Virus record (IMG/VR): IMGVR_UViG_3300020394_000003
Location: 62,001-126,000 of that record
Origin: a virus
Direction: 5' to 3' (one strand)
DNA length: 64,000 bases
Numbering within the stretch: the first letter of the stretch is position 1; each line of letters starts with the position of its first letter. A model generated the notes under the pieces. It saw nothing but the letters and a program-made list of their open reading frames with translations, had not been told where the DNA came from and made no database searches. The translations under genes were made by a program, and so were the position numbers. Below, one piece after another: positions 30,460-38,505 of the stretch.

Positions 30460-31728
30460 ATGTCAGTATACAAGTTCCAGCGCGGCGATATTTTTTACAA
30501 CAGGATCAAAACGTATCCAAAGTTTGGTTATTACGTCTATAACGGGACAACATACATCAACAATAAAATCGCCTCTAGTGGCTCTTTGACTGACACACCT
30601 ATTGGACTAAAATCGGGATTTGTTAGCCTGTATGAAATGAATGTTGATAGAGTCGAAGATAAAGACTCAGGAAGAGTAATATTTGGTGGCACACCCTATG
30701 ATATTAAAGATAGGGGAGTGGTATATCCGTTTATTACAAAAGACGGCACACTGTCATCCTTTAAAACGGTTTCAGCTGGTAGTTTTGCTACATTTGGCTA
30801 TGGAACAGTCATGTCTTCTAGCTATCCTATGACAGCAAGTTTAAGAAGAGAATACTACCAGCTTGGCGAAGCACGCCCTCGCATCACAGCTTTAAGAAAC
30901 ACAATGGATTTTTACACACCGCTTAGCGATCATTACGCTTATAATTCTACTCTCGGTGATAAAAGCAGCCAAAATATGTGTTTGATTTCGATTCCGTCAA
31001 TTATGTATGGCTCGTCGATTAAAAAAGGTTCAGTTTCGTTAAAATATTACTTATCCGGTTCTCTTTTGGCAGAATTGCAAGATACAAATAGAAACGGCGA
31101 ACTAGTACAAGTGACAGGTTCGACATACGCTCAATCACAAGGGAAAGACAAAGTAGCGGGCGTTATCCTCTACAATGAAGGCTTTATCATGCTGACAGGT
31201 AGTTGGCACTTAGAACAAGAAACAGCAGTTTATGGAGGCGGTAAAACAGGTCGTGATTACCTGACTAACGGAGTTCCCGAGCCAAGTCAGTGGCGCCACT
31301 GGGGTCACACGATGGAGGGCGATAGCCAGAATCTAAAAACTGGTGACGACGCCTCTACCGAATATATTAGTTTCGGCTTAGACTATCAAGGCACCAACTA
31401 CGTGCCAGTAATGACCATGCTAGCTCATGCACCAAAGGGTGAACTTAACTATTCTAACAATCCAACTTTTGTAAAGCATGGCCAAGAGAAGAAAATGACA
31501 CCTCTAACTGGCTCTAAATTTTACAGGGAGCACGATTCGATCAGTGCTAAAAACACAATGACATCCAGTTATGCTGACCCGACTGGAAGCTACCAAAAAC
31601 AAACGTTTATATCAAAAATTGGACTTTACGACAAGGACAATAATCTTATTGCGATTGCAACTCTAGCAAATCCGGTGAAAAAATTGGAAGACTTAGATTA
31701 TACTTTTAAATTGAAATTAGATTTCTAG
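30460..31728 (+). CDS. Fibre-like structural protein, paralogue of the gene at 28580
   Basis: 422 residues. It shares the C-terminal IGLYDKDNNLIAIATLANPV pattern and the KKGSVSLKYYLSGS and ILYNEGFIMLTGSW strands with the protein at 28580. The N-terminal 100 residues differ from that paralogue (FQRGDIFYNRIKTYPKFGYY), so the two genes probably share an assembly or attachment domain and differ at the other end. No enzyme motif is seen. It is followed by AGGAGGAGGAAATG, a very strong ribosome-binding site for the cupin gene. Surface or fibre function is inferred. Confidence 0.65.
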   Translation: MSVYKFQRGDIFYNRIKTYPKFGYYVYNGTTYINNKIASSGSLTDTPIGLKSGFVSLYEMNVDRVEDKDSGRVIFGGTPYDIKDRGVVYPFITKDGTLSSFKTVSAGSFATFGYGTVMSSSYPMTASLRREYYQLGEARPRITALRNTMDFYTPLSDHYAYNSTLGDKSSQNMCLISIPSIMYGSSIKKGSVSLKYYLSGSLLAELQDTNRNGELVQVTGSTYAQSQGKDKVAGVILYNEGFIMLTGSWHLEQETAVYGGGKTGRDYLTNGVPEPSQWRHWGHTMEGDSQNLKTGDDASTEYISFGLDYQGTNYVPVMTMLAHAPKGELNYSNNPTFVKHGQEKKMTPLTGSKFYREHDSISAKNTMTSSYADPTGSYQKQTFISKIGLYDKDNNLIAIATLANPVKKLEDLDYTFKLKLDF

Positions 31729-31737
31729 GAGGAGGAA

Positions 31738-32148
31738 ATGTCAGTCAAAATACACAAGCATTCAAAATCTGCTTGGATTACAAAATGGAGTAAGCAAGAA
31801 AAACCATGGGGAACAGAGATGGTTTGGGCCAGTTTTACGGCGGGACACGGTAAATTGCTTACTTTAAGAAAAGATAATAGGACTAGTCTTAAGTATAATC
31901 CACAAAAAAGCGAATCGCTTATTGTACTTACGGGCAAGGTGCACGCTAAATATGGTGACGAGCATACTCTAAAAGACTCTATTGGTCACCCATGGCAAGA
32001 ATCAATTCTTGAACCGGGCATGACTTTAAACGTACAATCTGGTTGTCCGTATCGACTTACTGCTCTTGAGGATTCACAAATCATTGAGATCGGAAATCAT
32101 TTAGCAGATAGCCCTGTTCGCATTGAAGACGACTACGGAAGACAATAA
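31738..32148 (+). CDS. Small cupin protein (mannose-6-phosphate isomerase type II-like) with altered metal site
   Basis: 136 residues, a single cupin barrel similar to the C-terminal domain of ManC/type II phosphomannose isomerases: an N-terminal EKPWGTEMVW strand, RTSLKYNPQKSESLIVLTGK (residues 47-66), LEPGMTLNVQSGCPYRLTAL and a closing VRIEDDYGRQ, which is a strong family signature. In active members the first motif reads SLxxHxxxxE and the second has a His near PHR. Here those positions are K/N and Y (SLKYN, CPYRL), so the usual metal-binding histidines are missing. It may bind a sugar or nucleotide without catalysis. It overlaps the RuvC-like gene by one base (TAATG) and has an unusually strong AGGAGGAGG ribosome-binding site. 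Confidence 0.8.
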   Translation: MSVKIHKHSKSAWITKWSKQEKPWGTEMVWASFTAGHGKLLTLRKDNRTSLKYNPQKSESLIVLTGKVHAKYGDEHTLKDSIGHPWQESILEPGMTLNVQSGCPYRLTALEDSQIIEIGNHLADSPVRIEDDYGRQ

Positions 32149-32687
32149 TGATACTGGGACTTGACATCTCTACTAGTATCACTGGGGCTACCATACTTGA
32201 CAAAGATGGTAAAATTATCTATAATGATGCATGGGATACAAGAAAATTTAAAACAATGTTTGCTAAAGCTGAGTATGTTAAGGAAAAGTTATTAGATGCT
32301 TTTGAGAACAGCATTGACGATAGCAGTGTGATCAAACATATCTACATCGAGCAAAACCTGCAATCATTTAGAAGCGGTTTTTCGTCAGCAAAAACTTTAT
32401 CTACTCTTTCTAAATTTAATGGCATTGTGTCGTGGATGTGCTACGACTTACTAGAAATAACACCAGAGTATGTAGCAGCGCCAACGGCAAGGAAGCTAGC
32501 CGGCATAAAGATACCTCGCGGAACAAAAGCCAAAGAGGTGGTTCTTAAGTATGTTGAACAAGAAGGTTTACTTGAGATTGAGTATACGAAACACGGAAAT
32601 CCAAAACCACAATTTTATGATCGGGCAGATTCTATAATAATTGCAAAAGCAGGGCACTACTTATTGCAGGAGAAAGATGATGAATAA
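32148..32687 (+). CDS. RuvC-like Holliday-junction/branch nuclease (RNase H fold)
   Basis: 179 residues, typical of RuvC (about 170). The four acidic residues of the RNase H-fold nuclease site are visible: D6 in MILGLDISTS, E68 in IYIEQN, and D158 and D161 in FYDRADS. The core otherwise follows the RuvC layout, with the LSTLSKFNGIVSWMC helix and a C-terminal helix IIIAKAGHYLL. RuvC-type enzymes cut four-way junctions. In phages lacking gp49-type endonuclease VII, a RuvC-like protein could resolve replication/recombination branches before packaging. It is followed after an overlap by a gene of unknown function and then by the primase and Mre11-Rad50 genes, so a DNA-processing role fits. Confidence 0.82.
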   Translation: MILGLDISTSITGATILDKDGKIIYNDAWDTRKFKTMFAKAEYVKEKLLDAFENSIDDSSVIKHIYIEQNLQSFRSGFSSAKTLSTLSKFNGIVSWMCYDLLEITPEYVAAPTARKLAGIKIPRGTKAKEVVLKYVEQEGLLEIEYTKHGNPKPQFYDRADSIIIAKAGHYLLQEKDDE

Positions 32688-33561
32688 ACATATGGTCGCA
32701 GAGTGGCGAAGCTTTCTTAAAGAAAACAAGCCCGCAGCAGAAGAAGTATCTGATGAAGTAATAAGATTAATTTTTTCTGATGAAATGGATAAAATCTTAC
32801 AAGATCAAAAACTAGATGAGAGTCTGTCCAGTCGCGCTAAATCTATTGCAAAGAAGTACGGCATTCCTCTTGGAATAGCCATGGGTGTTGTTACAGGTGC
32901 AATTAGTGGCAAGCAGTTTGCTGATATGCAAAACGCCCGTAATGCAGAAGTTTCCGCTCAAGCAGATGCGCCCCAGCCCGGAGACTATTCATATCACCTA
33001 AATAAAAGCCGTCTACCCCCCGGCTATTCAGATCTCAGTAATCGAGAGGCAATTGAGAAAGCATGGCAAGACATTGAAAGACTGCCCAGAAAAAGAGCAC
33101 CGGTGTCTGGAACTGCCCCCACGTTAGTTGGCGGAGAAATAAAGGTTTTAAAATTTGGGTATATCCCCACGCAAGAAATAAATCCAGACACAGTACTGCC
33201 TATGTCAGCCATGACTGCTGAAAATTATAGAAATATGCTAGAAGCTAGATTAGCAAAATCTCCCGATGAGTTGATCTATCTTAAGGGAATGATCTTTGGT
33301 GACACTGGAAAATGGGCTAGTGGTACTGGTGAAGAAGTGTTTAGGGTAGAGGGAAACTATGCTATATTGCCTCCCGAATGGTCTATAGCTCATGAAGTGT
33401 ACGCAAGCGCAGTAGAAGAAAGACTGTTTGAAATGGTCAAGTACGTAAGAGAAAGTCCAGAGATGGCTAGCGAAGTTATTTTTAAGCAACTTAATGTAGA
33501 AAATGAAGAACAGTTTAATGAATTTGTTAGTGATCAGCTGTTTAAAATCGGCCGACAGTAA
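32680..33561 (+). CDS. Hypothetical protein with a possible N-terminal hydrophobic segment
   Basis: About 293 residues from the ATG at 32680, chosen because AGGAG at 32668-32672 lies 7 bases upstream; an ATG at 32677 is also possible. The gene overlaps the RuvC-like stop by 8 bases. The N-terminus (EWRSFLKEN) is acidic and helical. A hydrophobic GIPLGIAMGVVTGAISGKQF stretch (about residues 53-72) might insert in a membrane. The C-terminal half has IAHEVYASAVEERLFEMVKY. I recognise no family, and no catalytic motif stands out. It is the last gene before the sigma70 promoter. Confidence 0.6.
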   Translation: MNKHMVAEWRSFLKENKPAAEEVSDEVIRLIFSDEMDKILQDQKLDESLSSRAKSIAKKYGIPLGIAMGVVTGAISGKQFADMQNARNAEVSAQADAPQPGDYSYHLNKSRLPPGYSDLSNREAIEKAWQDIERLPRKRAPVSGTAPTLVGGEIKVLKFGYIPTQEINPDTVLPMSAMTAENYRNMLEARLAKSPDELIYLKGMIFGDTGKWASGTGEEVFRVEGNYAILPPEWSIAHEVYASAVEERLFEMVKYVRESPEMASEVIFKQLNVENEEQFNEFVSDQLFKIGRQ

Positions 33562-33569
33562 AAAAATAG

Positions 33570-33598
33570 TTGACAACGCCGACGACTAGTGGTATATT
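33570..33598 (+). promoter_or_regulatory. Consensus sigma70 promoter
   Basis: TTGACA at 33570-33575, exactly 17 bases of spacer, then TATATT at 33593-33598. The -35 is a perfect match and the -10 is one base off TATAAT. Transcription would start near 33605, just before an AGGAGGA ribosome-binding site. It is the only promoter of this class I see in the window, and it drives the primase and recombination genes. Confidence 0.75.
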
Positions 33599-33616
33599 GG
33601 TACTATAGGAGGACTC

Positions 33617-33787
33617 ATGGAGTCAATTAAGCTTGTTTTTGCTGGTTTTTTTATGGGGTTCGCAATCAGCTGTATTCTCGCATCAGTAGCTCGCGCCCCT
33701 AGTGTAACACATATCGACAAGGAGAAGCTACAAGACAAAGAAATCGAAGCTGTCATCTTGCTAGAGATTCCTGAAACTAATGAATGA
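33617..33787 (+). CDS. Small (56-residue) membrane-anchored protein
   Basis: ATG at 33617 preceded by AGGAGGA at 33607-33613, a near-ideal ribosome-binding site. The N-terminal FAGFFMGFAISCILASVA (about residues 8-25) is a single membrane segment, followed by a charged tail (DKEKLQDKEIEAVILLEI). The last 8 bases overlap the primase start, so the two are probably translationally coupled. It is directly downstream of the sigma70 promoter. Function unknown; it might be a membrane anchor or a host-takeover peptide expressed early. Confidence 0.65.
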   Translation: MESIKLVFAGFFMGFAISCILASVARAPSVTHIDKEKLQDKEIEAVILLEIPETNE

Positions 33788-34715
33788 GCATGAAAAATAT
33801 AAGATTGTAACAAAAGTTTTGGGTCACTCTTACAGATCTGGCACAGAACATTTGTACCATTGTCCGTATTGTAAGCATCACAAGAAAAAACTATCAGTTA
33901 ATTTTGAGCGTGATGTCTACAAGTGTTGGATATGTGATGCCCGCGGCCGCACCATTCGCCGTATTGTTAGACGTTTTGGAAATTTGACTTTATTAAGGGA
34001 GTGGGATGCAGTCGCCGGCCGCGTAGATTTGAGCGATTTTGATAATTTATTTCAAGAGTTTTACGAGCCAGAAATAGAAGAGTTGTGTACTCTTCCGCCT
34101 GAGTTTAAAACTTTGACAAACCAAAAGCTGTCGCTAGCATCTCGTCCTGCAGTTAGTTATCTTAAAAATAGAGGCATCAACAGAGAAGACTTGCTTAAAT
34201 GGAAAATAGGCTATGCGCCCGATGGAGAGTATAAAAATAGGATCATTATTCCTAGTTTCAATATGAATGGTGACGTTAACTACTTTGTAGCTCGTTCTTA
34301 TGACAATTCATATAGAAAGTACATGAACCCTAGGGCATCAAAGGATATATGCTTTAACGAATTGTATATTGATTGGGATAGCGATCTTATAATTGTCGAA
34401 GGTATCTTCGATGCTATCGTAGCAGGAAACGCAGTTCCAATTTTAGGCTCTAGCCTTCGCAAAAACTCAAAGTTAATTAAGAGAATTGTAGAAAACGATA
34501 CACCAGTTTACCTAGCTCTTGACGCCGATGCTGAAAAAAAGGCAGAAAAAGTTATTCAAACTATGCTAGAATGTGATATAGAACTTTACAAAATTGATGT
34601 CATGGGGTATGAGGATGTGGGCTCCATGACAAAAGAGCAGTTTCAATTAAGAAAACAAACCGCATCATTTGTAGACACCGACACTAGGCTTATGCAAAGT
34701 GTCATGTCAATTTAA
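33780..34715 (+). CDS. 61: DNA primase, T4 gp61-like
   Basis: 311 residues (T4 gp61 is 342). The N-terminal zinc finger has C28-x2-C31 (HCPYC) and C49-x2-C52 (KCWIC). A TOPRIM catalytic domain follows: LIIVEGIFDAIVAG near residues 202-216 carries the conserved Glu, and YLALDADAEKKA near 243 carries the DxD acidic pair. A middle NRIIIPSFNMNGDVNYFVAR segment matches the DnaG/gp61 N-terminal part of the core. The enzyme makes RNA primers for lagging-strand synthesis, working with the gp41-type helicase, which is not in this window. It lies directly before the Mre11-Rad50 fusion. Confidence 0.88.
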   Translation: MNEHEKYKIVTKVLGHSYRSGTEHLYHCPYCKHHKKKLSVNFERDVYKCWICDARGRTIRRIVRRFGNLTLLREWDAVAGRVDLSDFDNLFQEFYEPEIEELCTLPPEFKTLTNQKLSLASRPAVSYLKNRGINREDLLKWKIGYAPDGEYKNRIIIPSFNMNGDVNYFVARSYDNSYRKYMNPRASKDICFNELYIDWDSDLIIVEGIFDAIVAGNAVPILGSSLRKNSKLIKRIVENDTPVYLALDADAEKKAEKVIQTMLECDIELYKIDVMGYEDVGSMTKEQFQLRKQTASFVDTDTRLMQSVMSI

Positions 34716-34727
34716 ATTGGAGAACGA

Positions 34728-37700
34728 ATGAAGTTAGCTCATATAGCTGATACTCACATCAAAAACTTAAAGTATCATTTTGAATATCGCAAGGTTTTTG
34801 AACAACTATACGCCAAACTGAAAGAAGAGAATGTTGACTATATTATTCATTGCGGCGACATTGCGCATACGAAGACACAGATCTCGCCAGAATTCGTAGA
34901 ACTGTGTACAGACTTCTTTCGTAATCTAGCTGCGATTGCGCCAACTTACATTATTTTAGGCAATCATGATGGGAATCTTAAGAACAGCAGCCGTCAGGAT
35001 GCCTTAACGCCCATTGCGGACGCCCTAAATTGTAATAGACTACACCTGCTCAAGAACTCGGGAGAAGTAATTGTAGACGATTCTCTGACGCTTAACGTCC
35101 TTAGTGTGTTCGATCAGGATAACTGGGTTGTTCCGTCAGACGATTCTAAGATTAATATTGCTTTGTACCACGGCGCGATTAGTGGTGTGTCCACTGATAT
35201 TGGTTGGGTTATGGACCACGGTGAACATGATGTGGGAATCTTTGAGGGCCATGATTATGCATTCCTAGGCGACATCCATAAAACCAATCAGGTGCTAGAC
35301 CATGAAGGCCGTGTACGTTATTGCGGCTCAACAGTTCAGCAGAATCATGGAGAAACCAACGACAAAGGATTTTTGATCTGGGATATTCAAAGCAAAGATG
35401 ACTTTACTGTTAAGCACCATGTGCTAAAGAATCCAAAACCATTTATCACCATCGAGTTGACACCCAAGGGTCGAATGCCACGCGGGATCAGTGTGCCTAC
35501 GGGCGCCCGCTTGCGACTAGTAAGTAATAATAACTTGCCACTAACTCAGATGAAGCGCGCTTTAGACGTAGCTAAACATAGATTCAGCCCAGAAGCAATT
35601 ACTTTTCTAAATCGTGCTGCAGGACAAAGAAGCAACGTCGAGGAATTTACCGATAATCTTAAGGTTGAAGACTTGAGAAACCTTGGCGTTCAAGAAAAGC
35701 TAATCCGAGAATACTTGAAAGATTATGAAGTCGATGAAAGTCTTCTAGAAAAAGTTATTTCTTTAAATGCTGAATATAACAAGATTGTAGAACAGACTGA
35801 AGAAGTGGGCCGAAATGTAAATTGGAAGATCCATCGTGTAGAATGGGATAATCTTTTTAACTATGGCGAGGGAAACAGTATTGAATTTACCAACCTTAAC
35901 GGGATTATCGGAATTTTTGGAAAAAATTACAGCGGAAAAAGCAGCGTTATTGATTCTATTTTATACACGATGTTCAATACAACGTCAAAGAACGAAAGAA
36001 AAAATTTAAATATCATAAATCAAAATAGGCCACAATGCCGCGGCATGGTTGAGATTTCTGTAGATGATGTGCTTTATCGTATTGAAAGAACTAGCGAAAA
36101 ATATACTAAAAAATTAAAAGGCGAGGTCACGCTTGAAGCTAAGACAGATCTAGACTTTAAGAGAGTATGTCCAGTTACTGGAGATGTGGAGAGTTTGAAC
36201 GGCTTGAGTCGAATCGAGACAGACAAGAATATTCGAAAGCACTTTGGAACTTTGGAAGACTTCCTATTGTCAGCGATGGCTAGCCAGCACGGTGCCCTGC
36301 AATTTATTAATGAAGGCTCGACTAGGCGTAAAGAAATTTTTGCTAAGTTTTTAGATTTAGAAATTTTTGAACAGAAGTTTAAGTTAGCGAAAGAAGACGC
36401 ATCCGATACTCGCGGCGCTTTACGACGCTTGGAGGGTAGAAACTATAAAGAAGAAATTGAAACCGCACAGTTTGAACTACAAACAAACAATGAAGAATTG
36501 CGAAGCCAAAAGACACAGTGTAATGCACTAAAGAGTAAGATTGAAACAAACCATCAAAAAATAAATGAAATTGATAAAACGATTGAATCAATTCCGGCTG
36601 AGATTATTGATGTTGTAGATGTTAAGACAAAGATTAAAAACGCTAGGATGCGTCAAGAACGCCTAATTCAAAAAAATACTGAGCTTAGCAGTGAGCGTAC
36701 AAAAAATCAAACAATGTACTCTAAGATAATTCAGTTTCTTGATACTTTTGATATTCACGAACTTGAAAGAAAGCAAGAAGAAATTAGTACAATTAGAGAT
36801 GAAATCTCTGCTTGGCAGCGGAAGAGAGATGCTGAGCAACTAGATTTAGAGAGGTATAGGAAAAAACAAAAACTACTAGCTACTCATGAATATGATCCTA
36901 ATTGTGAGTACTGCTCTAATAATGAATTTGTAAAAGACGCTATTGCTGCGCAAAAGAAAATTCCTGCATCGACAGCACGTATGGAAGAGTATTTAGCAAA
37001 TATCACTACGCTTAATGTAGAGCTAGAAAAGTTGATGCCGGCTCAAGTAGAAAAACATGTGGAAAAATATTATAAAGTTGTTGATAAAAAAGCGACAGTA
37101 TCAGCTGCTATTGCCGATTTGAACTTAGAGATGGAAAAAAACAAGTTAGCCAAAGAGAGGTTATATCACTCCATTAAAGAGCTAAATTCAAAGCTTAATG
37201 AATATAATCAAAACAAAGAGGCTATTGAAAATCTAGAAGAATTGACGGCTAGTAAAGCTAGTCTGATGATGAAAGGCGAAGACCTTGCAGATAGTCTTGA
37301 TGTCTGCGAAGAAAAGATAATTTCACTAGTGCGCACAAACGGCTCCTTGGAACAAAAAGTAGAATCAATTAAACAAAGTAAGCAAGATTATATTGACCTA
37401 CAAGACGAGTTTGCTGCATATGATTTGTTTATGCGATGCATGCATTCTAACGGTATCGCTTACGATGTGATCAAAAGAAAGTTACCGGTAGTAAATCAAG
37501 AAATTGCTAAGGTGCTGGCTAACATTACTAACTTTGAAATTTATTTTGAAGATAATGGCAAAAAGTTTGAACTTTTTATTAAGCACCCCAAACATGAGCC
37601 GCGCCCACTAGATATGGGTTCCGGCGCAGAAAAAACTATCGCAGCTATGTCAATCAGACTAGCTCTGTTGTCTGTGTCTTCATTGCCAAAGGGAGACATT

Positions 37701-37889
37701 TTTATTCTTGATGAGCCCGGGACAGCACTTGATGAAGATAATATGGAAGGATTTATTCGTATTCTTGAACTAATTAAGATGTACTTTAAAAATATCTTGC
37801 TTATCTCTCATCTTGACTCGCTCAAAGATTGTGCCGATGTTCAAATCATGATTGATAAGAGAGAGGGGTACGCTAAAATTAATCATTAA
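34728..37889 (+). CDS. 47-46: Mre11-Rad50 single-chain fusion (T4 gp47 + gp46; SbcD + SbcC)
   Basis: 1053 residues in one frame. Residues 1-340 are an Mre11/SbcD nuclease: IADTHIK (D8, H10), HCGDIAH (about 41-47), ILGNHDG (about 80-86), YHGA and FLGDIHKTNQ. Residues about 368-1053 are Rad50/SbcC: Walker A GKNYSGKSS (about 397-405), long coiled coils, a zinc hook CEYC near 725, signature DMGSGAEKTIAAMS (about 961-974) and Walker B DIFILDEPGTALDE (about 990-1003), then ISHLDSL. In T4 gp47 (339 residues) and gp46 (560) are separate; together they resect DNA ends for recombination-dependent replication. Here the two are joined with no stop or internal ribosome-binding site that I can see, forcing a 1:1 ratio. 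Confidence 0.93.
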   Translation: MKLAHIADTHIKNLKYHFEYRKVFEQLYAKLKEENVDYIIHCGDIAHTKTQISPEFVELCTDFFRNLAAIAPTYIILGNHDGNLKNSSRQDALTPIADALNCNRLHLLKNSGEVIVDDSLTLNVLSVFDQDNWVVPSDDSKINIALYHGAISGVSTDIGWVMDHGEHDVGIFEGHDYAFLGDIHKTNQVLDHEGRVRYCGSTVQQNHGETNDKGFLIWDIQSKDDFTVKHHVLKNPKPFITIELTPKGRMPRGISVPTGARLRLVSNNNLPLTQMKRALDVAKHRFSPEAITFLNRAAGQRSNVEEFTDNLKVEDLRNLGVQEKLIREYLKDYEVDESLLEKVISLNAEYNKIVEQTEEVGRNVNWKIHRVEWDNLFNYGEGNSIEFTNLNGIIGIFGKNYSGKSSVIDSILYTMFNTTSKNERKNLNIINQNRPQCRGMVEISVDDVLYRIERTSEKYTKKLKGEVTLEAKTDLDFKRVCPVTGDVESLNGLSRIETDKNIRKHFGTLEDFLLSAMASQHGALQFINEGSTRRKEIFAKFLDLEIFEQKFKLAKEDASDTRGALRRLEGRNYKEEIETAQFELQTNNEELRSQKTQCNALKSKIETNHQKINEIDKTIESIPAEIIDVVDVKTKIKNARMRQERLIQKNTELSSERTKNQTMYSKIIQFLDTFDIHELERKQEEISTIRDEISAWQRKRDAEQLDLERYRKKQKLLATHEYDPNCEYCSNNEFVKDAIAAQKKIPASTARMEEYLANITTLNVELEKLMPAQVEKHVEKYYKVVDKKATVSAAIADLNLEMEKNKLAKERLYHSIKELNSKLNEYNQNKEAIENLEELTASKASLMMKGEDLADSLDVCEEKIISLVRTNGSLEQKVESIKQSKQDYIDLQDEFAAYDLFMRCMHSNGIAYDVIKRKLPVVNQEIAKVLANITNFEIYFEDNGKKFELFIKHPKHEPRPLDMGSGAEKTIAAMSIRLALLSVSSLPKGDIFILDEPGTALDEDNMEGFIRILELIKMYFKNILLISHLDSLKDCADVQIMIDKREGYAKINH

Positions 37890-37903
37890 GATTCGGAGGA
37901 TAT

Positions 37904-38098
37904 ATGATGGCAGTAGTAAAAGCAAGGTTAGACGCACTAGTTGAAAAAATGATTTCTCGCAAGTTTATGGTGTGGCTCACGGCAACAGGGCTCATGGTTT
38001 GGGCCGGCCTAGAATCGTCAGATTGGGTGATTATCTCAGGAATCTATATCGGTGGTCAAACCGTTATTGATGGCATTGCCAAACTCAAGGGTGTTTGA
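37904..38098 (+). CDS. Small two-helix membrane protein, holin-like
   Basis: 64 residues with a GGAGG site just upstream (ATG at 37904 or 37907). Two hydrophobic segments are visible: FMVWLTATGLMVWAGL (about 21-36) and WVIISGIYIGGQTVIDGIAK (about 41-60), with a basic N-terminus. Size and topology fit a small holin, and similar short phage proteins with an IYIGxQxxIDG motif are often annotated that way. The next two genes are also membrane-associated, so a lysis cassette is plausible, but no endolysin is found in this window. Function is inferred. Confidence 0.55.
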   Translation: MMAVVKARLDALVEKMISRKFMVWLTATGLMVWAGLESSDWVIISGIYIGGQTVIDGIAKLKGV

Positions 38099-38505
38099 TG
38101 AGCGACGAGGCACAAACAAAAAGCATGCAACAAGCAATATTAAAATTTCTGTTATCTCACTGGAAAGAGGTGTTGCTGCTGCTATTATCCGTAGGTATAT
38201 TTTTTAAAATGCAAAGTGACATTAATGAATTACAAAAAGCCTACGACGCAGCCCGAGAGAGCTACGAAACACAGATCTCGGGACTTCAAGATATTCACAA
38301 AGAAGAAATAACAATGCGTGAAAAAGCTTTACAAACTTATCGCGATGCACTCGATACACTAGAACGTCAGTACCGTGAAGAACAGGAGCGAATTAAAGAA
38401 CGCACCGAACAGCGCAGAGAAACATTGACTGAAAATCATGTTGAGCGGCCTACAGAGGTTATAAACGAAATACAAAAACAATTTGGATTTGAGTATGTGG
38501 AGTAG
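38098..38505 (+). CDS. Membrane-anchored coiled-coil protein, possible inner-membrane spanin (Rz-like)
   Basis: 135 residues from the ATG at 38098, which overlaps the preceding stop (TGATG). A single N-terminal membrane segment, VLLLLLSVGIFFKM (about residues 25-39), is followed by a long charged helix (YETQISGLQDIHKEEITMRE, EERIKERTEQRRE), predicted coiled coil. This is the layout of i-spanins such as lambda Rz: short cytoplasmic tail, one membrane helix, periplasmic coiled coil. Position after a holin-like gene supports this. It could instead be an unrelated membrane-bound scaffold. Confidence 0.5.
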   Translation: MSDEAQTKSMQQAILKFLLSHWKEVLLLLLSVGIFFKMQSDINELQKAYDAARESYETQISGLQDIHKEEITMREKALQTYRDALDTLERQYREEQERIKERTEQRRETLTENHVERPTEVINEIQKQFGFEYVE

